The notes under the pieces were generated by a model. It was not told the origin of the DNA. It saw nothing but the letters and a program-made list of their open reading frames with translations, and made no database searches. The position numbers and the translations under genes are program-made. From assembly GCA_007136055.1 (NCBI GenBank), contig SLHT01000176.1:1-6945 (forward strand): a stretch of 6,945 bases of DNA, in the 5' to 3' direction. Below are positions 1 to 5,588 of this stretch, in pieces (position 1 is the first letter of the stretch; each line of letters begins with the position of its first letter). Origin of the DNA: Syntrophomonadaceae bacterium. Its GTDB lineage: Bacteria > Bacillota > Dethiobacteria > DTU022.

Positions 1-141
1 AAACAGACCCGTTACCCCAATACAAATCTTTTCCTTGTAGGGAGATAACCGCTCAGGCATCAGAAACAGAAAAAACCCAGATATGATGGGCACAAATATA
101 ATTATCGCCGGCAGTATACTGTAAACCACTTCTTGTTCCAC
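1..141 (-). CDS. N-terminus of a fifth antiporter-type membrane subunit (partial, runs off left edge)
   Basis: Only the first 47 codons are present; the frame is open to the window edge. The start is GTG at 139-141, chosen because a GGAGGTG ribosome binding site (149-155) lies 7 bases upstream. The peptide begins MEQEVVYSILPAIIIFVPII and continues as a hydrophobic first membrane segment (about residues 6-28), a short charged stretch (PERLSPYKEK) and the start of a second segment. The opening closely parallels the preceding gene's product, whose residues 6-18 read IVFSIVPAIIVLI, so I infer another NuoM/MrpD-like proton- or cation-translocating subunit of the inner membrane. It is the last visible gene of the array, 64 bases after the stop of the 491-residue gene upstream. 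None of the catalytic residues fall inside the window, so the family call rests on this N-terminal resemblance and on context. Confidence 0.8.
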   Translation of the reverse strand, partial: MEQEVVYSILPAIIIFVPIISGFFLFLMPERLSPYKEKICIGVTGLF

Positions 142-148
142 CTCTACT

Positions 149-155
149 CACCTCC
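149..155 (-). promoter_or_regulatory. Ribosome binding site that decides the GTG start of the leftmost gene
   Basis: GGAGGTG on the minus strand is a near-perfect Shine-Dalgarno sequence, 7 bases before the GTG at 139-141. No in-frame ATG gives a better start for this reading frame, and translation from this GTG gives a conserved-looking N-terminus, so the site fixes the start. Confidence 0.8.
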
Positions 156-205
156 GCAAAACATCTCCTGACTAAAATAAAACAAACAGCTTAACCGCGC
201 CTGCT

Positions 206-1681
206 TTAAAAGAAAATCTGCACTACCGCCCGAACCAGGGTTAACGGCCAGTTCACAGGCGCCAGGGTGAAAATAAAAGCGCCAACGGCTAAAATCATCA
301 CCGGCACCATCCGCAACGGCTGCAGGCGCAGCCTCTTGCGCTCGATATTTTTAAGCTCCCGGCAGCCCAGGAAAGCATTGATCGAAATCGGAAAATAGTA
401 AGCAGCGTTTAAAATACTGCTTAGCAAAAGCAGCCCAATTATGACCGGCATCTCTGCTTCAAAGGCACCCAGGCCCAAATGCCACTTGGCGACAAATATA
501 TTAAAGGGCGGGATACCGACCGCGCTTACCGCAGCAATGGTAAAGGCGAGCATGGTCACCGGCATCTGCATGCCGACACCTCGCATCTCACTTATTTTCA
601 CTTTGCCGGTATTAACATAGATAACCCCGGCACATAAAAACATGCAGCCTTTCATAAAAGCATGGCCCATAACATGGTAAAGTGCCCCGACCAGGGCCTG
701 GCTGGTCAAAAGCGAGATGCCAAGCAGCATATAGCCAACCTGGGCAACTCCCGAATAGGCCAGCCGGCGGTTAAGATCATCCTGGGCAAAAGCGCAAATT
801 GAGCCATAAAGAATAGAAATTAAAGATAGAACCAGTAAAATATTGTTCCAGCCAACTTCCGCAATGAAAGAAAGACCGAAAATATCATGAAATACGCGGA
901 TTAAACCAAAGACCCCTGTTTTTAGCATAATGGCCGAAGAAAGAGCCGCAGCCGGGCTTGTCGCCGCAGCATAGGCATCGGGCATCCAGAAGTGAAGCGG
1001 AACCATGGCCGCCTTAATGCCAAAGGTAACCAGGTAACAGATAAAGGCTACTAAAAGCAGAGGGGAAGCTGTAGTTATTAAACCTCCTGAACCGAAAGAA
1101 AGATCCCCTGTCGCGGTATAGGTGATCACCATGGCCCAGAAAAAGGAAACCCCGGCAATAATGGTCATAAAGAAAAATTTCAGGCCGGCGGCATGCGCCT
1201 CGGGAGTCGCCTTGTAAGCTACCAGCGGGAAAAACATCAGCGACATGAACTCAAAGAATAAAAACAGGGTAAAGATATTGCCGCTTAAAACAACTCCTAA
1301 AGCCCCGGCAATAACCGGCAGCAAAAAGTAGAAAAATACCTTTCCTTCTTCTTTGTCTTTAAAATAACCAAGGCTGTAAACAGCAAGAACCACACTGAAA
1401 AAGCCAAACAGTAACGCCATATATATCGAAAGGATATCAACCCTGAATTCCATGCCCGTGGGAGGAAGAATGTTCAAATACAGGTAGAAAACCTCTCCCC
1501 TGACCACCGCAGGATATATTAAAATTATCAGCAGGAAGGGAATCGCAACCCCGGCAATAACAACCGGGTTGCGCAGATCAGGACGGTAACGATCCGCCAG
1601 CATCGCTCCGGCAGCAGCAACCAGCGGAATCAAAACAATTATGGCCGGAACTATGGAAAATACGATATCTGTCTGAGCCAT
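206..1681 (-). CDS. Antiporter-type proton/cation-translocating membrane subunit (NuoM/MrpD-like)
   Basis: A complete 491-residue, very hydrophobic protein with about 14 membrane segments (roughly 8-28, 37-60, 81-104, 113-133, 135-155, 163-186, 206-226, 240-262, 276-298, 303-325, 328-356, 374-402, 410-440, 455-476), the normal size and fold of the family. Residues used for ion translocation in relatives are present: Glu144 in TM5 (FFEFMS), Lys223 in TM7 (FGIKAA), Lys254 in TM8 (MLKTGVFG), His336/His340/Lys344 in TM11 and Lys399 in TM12 (FVAKW). The start is ATG with GGGGAGGGG at 1687-1695 just upstream and only 20 bases after the preceding stop, so translation is probably coupled. The TM7-TM8 loop is unusual: where neighbours read A-P-x-P-x-S-A this protein has ATSPAAAL. 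The TM13-TM14 loop (441-457) is strongly basic. The C-terminal PVNWP (475-479) is shared with the 5589-6945 product. It likely works as one ion channel of a multi-subunit antiporter or respiratory complex; the ion carried (H+ or Na+) cannot be told from sequence. Confidence 0.9.
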   Translation of the reverse strand: MAQTDIVFSIVPAIIVLIPLVAAAGAMLADRYRPDLRNPVVIAGVAIPFLLIILIYPAVVRGEVFYLYLNILPPTGMEFRVDILSIYMALLFGFFSVVLAVYSLGYFKDKEEGKVFFYFLLPVIAGALGVVLSGNIFTLFLFFEFMSLMFFPLVAYKATPEAHAAGLKFFFMTIIAGVSFFWAMVITYTATGDLSFGSGGLITTASPLLLVAFICYLVTFGIKAAMVPLHFWMPDAYAAATSPAAALSSAIMLKTGVFGLIRVFHDIFGLSFIAEVGWNNILLVLSLISILYGSICAFAQDDLNRRLAYSGVAQVGYMLLGISLLTSQALVGALYHVMGHAFMKGCMFLCAGVIYVNTGKVKISEMRGVGMQMPVTMLAFTIAAVSAVGIPPFNIFVAKWHLGLGAFEAEMPVIIGLLLLSSILNAAYYFPISINAFLGCRELKNIERKRLRLQPLRMVPVMILAVGAFIFTLAPVNWPLTLVRAVVQIFF

Positions 1682-1701
1682 CTATTCCCCTCCCCTGAAG
1701 G

Positions 1702-3177
1702 CTAAAATATTGTCTTTAAAACAGCCTCGATAAACGGAATGGTGGTGTAATTGGCAAAAAGCCCGAAAAGAATGCCGGCAACCGCAAGTGCAATAGTCGG
1801 CACCAGCATGGTAAGCGGCGCCTCGTAACCGGGCTGCTTCTCAAATTCGCCCTCTTTGAAAAAGGCGCTAACGATAATCGGCAGGTAGTAAATGGCATTA
1901 AGTAAGGTGCTGCCCAGTATAACATAGGCAAAAATGGGCAGGCCCGCATCAAGACTGCCGGTTAAAATATAGTACTTGCTGATATAACCGGCTATCGGCA
2001 TAACACCCATCAAACCAAGGGCTCCAATACTGAATGCCAGCATGGTAAGCGGCAGCTGCCTGCCAACGCCATGCAGCTGGTCCAGGTTCTTCTTGCCGGT
2101 AACTGTAATAATCATCCCGGCACAGAAAAAGAGGGTGATCTTTAAAACGGCATGGTTAATAATATGGACAAGACCGCCTAAAACTCCTGCCGGGGTAAGC
2201 AGCAGCACCCCTAAGGTAATATAACCAAGCTGCCCTATGGTCGAATATGCAAGCCTCAGCTTAAGCACCGTCTGCTTAATGGCCATAAATGAACCAACGA
2301 TGATCGTAAAACAGACAAAAACAGCTAAAATATTAATAATCATGTTCATGTCAACTAAAAGCTCTCGGCCGAAAATTGAAAAGAAAACTCTCGCTATCCC
2401 AAAAACTCCGGCCTTGACAATCGCTACGGCGTGAAGTAGAGCACTGACCGGCGTGGGAGCAACCATCGCTCCCGGTAGCCAGGAATGAAGAGGCATAATC
2501 GCCGCCTTGGTCCCAAAACCGGCAATAAGCAGGATAAATATAATCATCACCAGGGTCCTGCTGTCACCTGCAACACCACCAAGAATCCCCCCGGGCATAA
2601 AGTCAAGCGTGCCCACCAGGTCGTGGATCATAAAGATGGAAATAAATACAAGAGCGCCGCCGCCCAAACTGTAACTGATATACTTGATCCCCGCCTTGAC
2701 CGACTCGGCTGTCCCGGCGTGAACAACCAGGGGATAGGTACAGATGGCCAGGTATTCATAAAATATGTAGAGCGTAAATAGGTTGCCGGCAAAAGCAACA
2801 CCCATCGCGGCACTGCAGGATAGAACAAAGAAGACAAAGTAGTTGCGCTGATCATGTTCATGGGCCATATAGCCGATCGAATAAACAGTGGCAAATACCC
2901 ACAGGGTCGATGAAACCAACCCAAAGACTAAACCAAGAGGATCAATCTTAAAGTAGATGCCCAGACCTTCAAAAAATTCAATCATCCTCAGCTCAATCAC
3001 TCTCTCGGCAAGAACCGCCGGAAGCATGCTGGCTACCGCTAAAAATACGATCCCAATCGAGAATAACGCTACCATGTGCCGCTCACGAACTTGATCTTCA
3101 TCGAGAAAGCGAATAATTATTGCCCCGATAACTGGAACAAGCACGGCAATGATCGGTTGTGGATAAGCCAGGTTCAT
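1702..3177 (-). CDS. Antiporter-type membrane subunit, MrpA/NuoL-like in its core
   Basis: A complete 491-residue integral membrane protein with about 14 predicted segments. Key residues are Glu141 in TM5 (FYEYLA), Lys224 in TM7 (FGTKAA), His249 and Lys255 in TM8, His338/His342/Lys346 in TM11 (VHIINHAVLK) and Lys401 in TM12 (YISKYY). The stretch after TM7, HSWLPGAM followed by PTPVSALLHA, matches the MrpA/NuoL type: glycine replaces the aspartate of LPDA and a histidine precedes the TM8 lysine. This sets it apart from its three long neighbours. It lacks the long C-terminal part of MrpA (the MrpA-C/MbhD-like region), so it corresponds only to the antiporter core. The ATG is preceded by GGAGG (3186-3190) at 8 bases, and the gap to the upstream gene is 40 bases. 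It probably forms one ion-translocating module of the same complex as its neighbours. MrpA-core, NuoL-like and generic complex-I-subunit-5 labels all remain possible; a DabB label fits less well. Confidence 0.9.
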   Translation of the reverse strand: MNLAYPQPIIAVLVPVIGAIIIRFLDEDQVRERHMVALFSIGIVFLAVASMLPAVLAERVIELRMIEFFEGLGIYFKIDPLGLVFGLVSSTLWVFATVYSIGYMAHEHDQRNYFVFFVLSCSAAMGVAFAGNLFTLYIFYEYLAICTYPLVVHAGTAESVKAGIKYISYSLGGGALVFISIFMIHDLVGTLDFMPGGILGGVAGDSRTLVMIIFILLIAGFGTKAAIMPLHSWLPGAMVAPTPVSALLHAVAIVKAGVFGIARVFFSIFGRELLVDMNMIINILAVFVCFTIIVGSFMAIKQTVLKLRLAYSTIGQLGYITLGVLLLTPAGVLGGLVHIINHAVLKITLFFCAGMIITVTGKKNLDQLHGVGRQLPLTMLAFSIGALGLMGVMPIAGYISKYYILTGSLDAGLPIFAYVILGSTLLNAIYYLPIIVSAFFKEGEFEKQPGYEAPLTMLVPTIALAVAGILFGLFANYTTIPFIEAVLKTIF

Positions 3178-3217
3178 AATTATCGCCTCCAGCAGCGCTT
3201 AGTAAACGACTGCACAG

Positions 3218-5416
3218 TTACAGTAAATACAACAGACTGGTAACCAGAATAGCGCCGATTACTATTAAAACTATGTATAAATCAAAATCAATGTTCGATA
3301 TGCTAAAAGTCTGAAACCTTTCATCTCCGCGGGAACTGTAGTCAAACTTAAATAAAAACATGAATATATTTCTCAGGGCCCTCCCAATACTGACAAAAAT
3401 ACTTTTTATAAGAGCGGCCCATAGATCATATATAGTATTCCATACATTTGCAGCAATATATATTATTTGCATACCTGTACTGCGAATAACCTGATCTTCC
3501 AAATAACTCGCTCCTGCCGAAGTTTTCTCGAGCAAAATCGGTGTGGCATAGAACCCGCTATTGACGGTATCATCTATGATCTGGCCGCTGATGCAGTAAT
3601 AAGTAAGCAGGCGCGGGCTCTGGATGTAGAAGGAGTCAACCGAGAGCTCCAGGATGCGCCCGCTTCTTGTATAGATAAACATAACTGCCCTGACCAGGGG
3701 GCTGTAAAGCAGGTATTCAATACTGAGCCAGTAGGGAAGCTTGCGTGTAAACAGGGCGGTACGGTTGCCTGCGACAAGGAAGACAGCAGCCATGGCAACA
3801 ATGGCAGCCATGCCCTGCAGGTCGTGAACATCCCAAAAGTCAGTATTCATCAGGTAATTGAACCTGTAGTCGTCAAAGGGAAAAGATCCCACCACCGGCC
3901 CGACTAATTCCCGCAGCATCAGGAACGGATTGGTCCCGATGAAAATAATTGCCGAACCGATGGTAAGAAAGACAAGTCTTTCGTTCCAGGGTTCCCTGCC
4001 TTTAACCGTCAGGCCGGCAGGTTTTTCGCCTAAAAATATCGAGCTGAACAGGCGGGCAATATAACAGGTGGTCATCGCGCCTGTGAGCATGAAGATACGC
4101 TCGGCAATGTAGAGGGCATAACTGTCATGGAGCTCGTAGGCTTCAACTATGGCATGGTGCAGCAGTACCTTGCTGGTATAACCGTTTAACAGGGGAATGC
4201 CGGCAATCCCCATGGCCGCAAATAGAAAGACAACCGTGGTTACGGGAAAATCGCGCCACAGGCCGCCAAGGCGGCTGAGCTCGATTTCACCGGTACGGAA
4301 ATAGACCGCCCCGACCATCATAAACATACCTGCTTTAAAGAAAGCATGGTTAACGACGTGCAGGGTAAAACCGCCTAAGGCCATCGGGCCTTCAAAACCG
4401 AGGTAAGCGGCAGCCCCGATACCCATCAGGATGTAGCCCATCTGGCTGACGCTGCTGTAAGCTAAAAGACGCTTGGCGTTACCCTGGAACAGGGCCATAA
4501 AAGCAGCCGTGCTCATGGTTAAGATCCCAAACCAGATCAGAACAAAACCCATCTGCTGCGTATAGGCCCAGAGACCGGCTGTTTCCGCTGCCTCCGGGGT
4601 GTAAATCACGGTTGCAACCCGGGCTATGCCGTAAGCCCCTGTTTTAATCATAATCCCCGATAAAAGGGCGCTGGCCGGAGCAGGGGCAACAGGGTGCGCT
4701 TTAGGCAGCCAAATATGCAAAGGCACCATCCCGGCCTTGATGCCGAAGCCGATTACTAAAAGTATGGCAACCAGGGTACGCGCCGGCAGGAGCAGTAATT
4801 GTTCGAGCATCGGCGTCAACTCCACGGTTCCCGTAAACCAGTAGATCATGATCGCCGCGGCCAGAATGCAGAGCCCCCCGAAGACACCGAGGTACAGATA
4901 GAGCCTGCCTGCCTTCATCGCTTCTTCACTCTGGGTGTGAATGACCAGCAGGTAGGAAGCAAAGGACATTATTTCAAAAAAGAAAAAGAGGCTAAACAGG
5001 TCAGCGGTAAGAAATACGCCCAGGCAGCCGCCCAGGGTCAGCAGGTAAAAAACATAATAACGGTTGTGCCTGCTTTCGTGGGTCATGTAGGAAAGAGAAA
5101 AAACGGTGGCTAAAAACCAGACCAGGGCGGAGATAAGGTTGAAAACCGCACCGAGGCGATCGACGCGGAAGTACAGCGGCAGGTCACCGAAACCGACTGA
5201 AAACTGGCTTAAAACTTCACCCTGGACGAAGACCTGGCGCAAAAGCGACACAGAAAAAACTAAGACCAGCCCTGTAATAAGCAAAACCAGGATGTTGCGG
5301 TAGCGATCGCCGAAACGTCCGGCCAGGGGCACAAGGGCCGCGGCAAGAATCGGTACCAGGGCGATGGCCAGCGGCAGACCGGAGGTTATAAAGTTTTCGG
5401 TTGCTGCTCCGTTCAT
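3218..5416 (-). CDS. Long antiporter-type subunit with C-terminal extension (NuoL/HyfB-like)
   Basis: A complete protein of 732 residues, over 200 longer than the 491-residue neighbours. Residues 1-501 form the usual 14-segment antiporter core with Glu148 in TM5 (FFFEIMS), Lys227 in TM7 (FGIKAG), Lys258 in TM8 (IMIKTGAYG), His353/His357/Lys361 in TM11 and Lys416 in TM12 (GYTSKV). LPKAHPVAPAPASA followed by LLSGIMIKTG is typical of hydrogenase-linked subunits such as HycC and HyfB. TM13 carries an arginine (CYIARLF, Arg455), a NuoL-like trait not seen in the other three long genes, which have an AYYFPI-type sequence there. The extension holds a further membrane segment (about 534-550), a largely amphipathic region (about 560-700, including LRNIFMFLFKF) and a last membrane segment (711-732). 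This order matches TM15, lateral helix and TM16 of NuoL. The ATG has AAGGAG at 5427-5432, ten bases upstream. I infer it is the distal, clamp-like subunit of the complex; its partners are not established. Confidence 0.88.
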   Translation of the reverse strand: MNGAATENFITSGLPLAIALVPILAAALVPLAGRFGDRYRNILVLLITGLVLVFSVSLLRQVFVQGEVLSQFSVGFGDLPLYFRVDRLGAVFNLISALVWFLATVFSLSYMTHESRHNRYYVFYLLTLGGCLGVFLTADLFSLFFFFEIMSFASYLLVIHTQSEEAMKAGRLYLYLGVFGGLCILAAAIMIYWFTGTVELTPMLEQLLLLPARTLVAILLVIGFGIKAGMVPLHIWLPKAHPVAPAPASALLSGIMIKTGAYGIARVATVIYTPEAAETAGLWAYTQQMGFVLIWFGILTMSTAAFMALFQGNAKRLLAYSSVSQMGYILMGIGAAAYLGFEGPMALGGFTLHVVNHAFFKAGMFMMVGAVYFRTGEIELSRLGGLWRDFPVTTVVFLFAAMGIAGIPLLNGYTSKVLLHHAIVEAYELHDSYALYIAERIFMLTGAMTTCYIARLFSSIFLGEKPAGLTVKGREPWNERLVFLTIGSAIIFIGTNPFLMLRELVGPVVGSFPFDDYRFNYLMNTDFWDVHDLQGMAAIVAMAAVFLVAGNRTALFTRKLPYWLSIEYLLYSPLVRAVMFIYTRSGRILELSVDSFYIQSPRLLTYYCISGQIIDDTVNSGFYATPILLEKTSAGASYLEDQVIRSTGMQIIYIAANVWNTIYDLWAALIKSIFVSIGRALRNIFMFLFKFDYSSRGDERFQTFSISNIDFDLYIVLIVIGAILVTSLLYLL

Positions 5417-5588
5417 TAGCCTGCTGCTCCTTTTAGGTAAGGCGGATCTTTAAGGTAAGCCGGGTAAATAGCGACTAAAAACAACTCCCTAACAGCCGGT
5501 AAATAATAAAACCGGCAAAATGGCAGCAAAACTTGTTTGTTCTGAACCGTCAAAATAGATGTATCCGGATTAATTACTGTAAGTATTC
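5417..5588 (-). other. 172-base intergenic gap, the longest in the array
   Basis: This gap separates the stop of the upstream antiporter gene from the ATG at 5414-5416. I find no credible open frame in it. It contains a perfect 6-base inverted repeat (5495-5516) and the AAGGAG ribosome binding site of the next gene (5427-5432). No convincing promoter is visible: a TTGACG at 5548-5553 is followed at 17 bases by TTTGCT, which is a poor -10 sequence. It may be a place where transcript levels of the two halves of the operon are set apart, but this is inference. Confidence 0.5.
5495..5516 (-). repeat. Intergenic inverted repeat, possible RNA hairpin
   Basis: The arms GCCGGT (5495-5500) and ACCGGC (5511-5516) are exact reverse complements with a 10-base A/T-only loop. 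In the minus-strand transcript this could fold as a GC-rich 6-bp stem. It is followed by UGUUAGGGAG rather than a run of U, so it does not look like a standard intrinsic terminator. A role in mRNA processing or stability between the two genes is possible. A short repeat of this size may also be chance. Confidence 0.4.

Noticed and set aside
144..164. Mini open frame ATG...TAG (six codons, MFCGGE) just before the GTG of the leftmost gene
   Set aside because: Its only Shine-Dalgarno-like sequence (AGGAG) directly abuts the ATG, and it spans the real ribosome binding site; probably chance, although it ends two bases before the GTG.
2485..2781. Plus-strand open frame of 98 codons
   Set aside because: It lies wholly opposite the conserved 1702-3177 gene and encodes a polar sequence with no recognisable family; a mirror of a hydrophobic gene.
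2628..2924. Minus-strand open frame of 98 codons in another frame
   Set aside because: It overlaps the TM4-TM6 coding region of the 1702-3177 gene, whose own frame carries the conserved glutamate; the alternative frame has no family match.
1702..3177. DabB-type inorganic-carbon transporter subunit
   Set aside because: The PTPVSALLHA motif is shared with DabB, but the TM8 Lys context (VKAGVFG) and TM12 fit MrpA/NuoL better, and no DabA-like gene is in the window.
3467..3907. Plus-strand open frame of 146 codons
   Set aside because: It lies opposite the C-terminal part of the 732-residue gene, has no family resemblance and no context for a gene on that strand.
4799..5303. Plus-strand open frames at 4799-5113 and 5106-5303
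   Set aside because: They are antisense to the most conserved TM3-TM6 part of the 732-residue gene, so they are shadows.
5495..5516. Intrinsic terminator
   Set aside because: The stem has only six pairs, a 10-base loop, and no U-run after it in either transcription direction.
5525..5553. Possible promoter TTGACG, 17-base spacer, TTTGCT on the minus strand
   Set aside because: The -35 is fair but the -10 matches TATAAT at only three of six positions.
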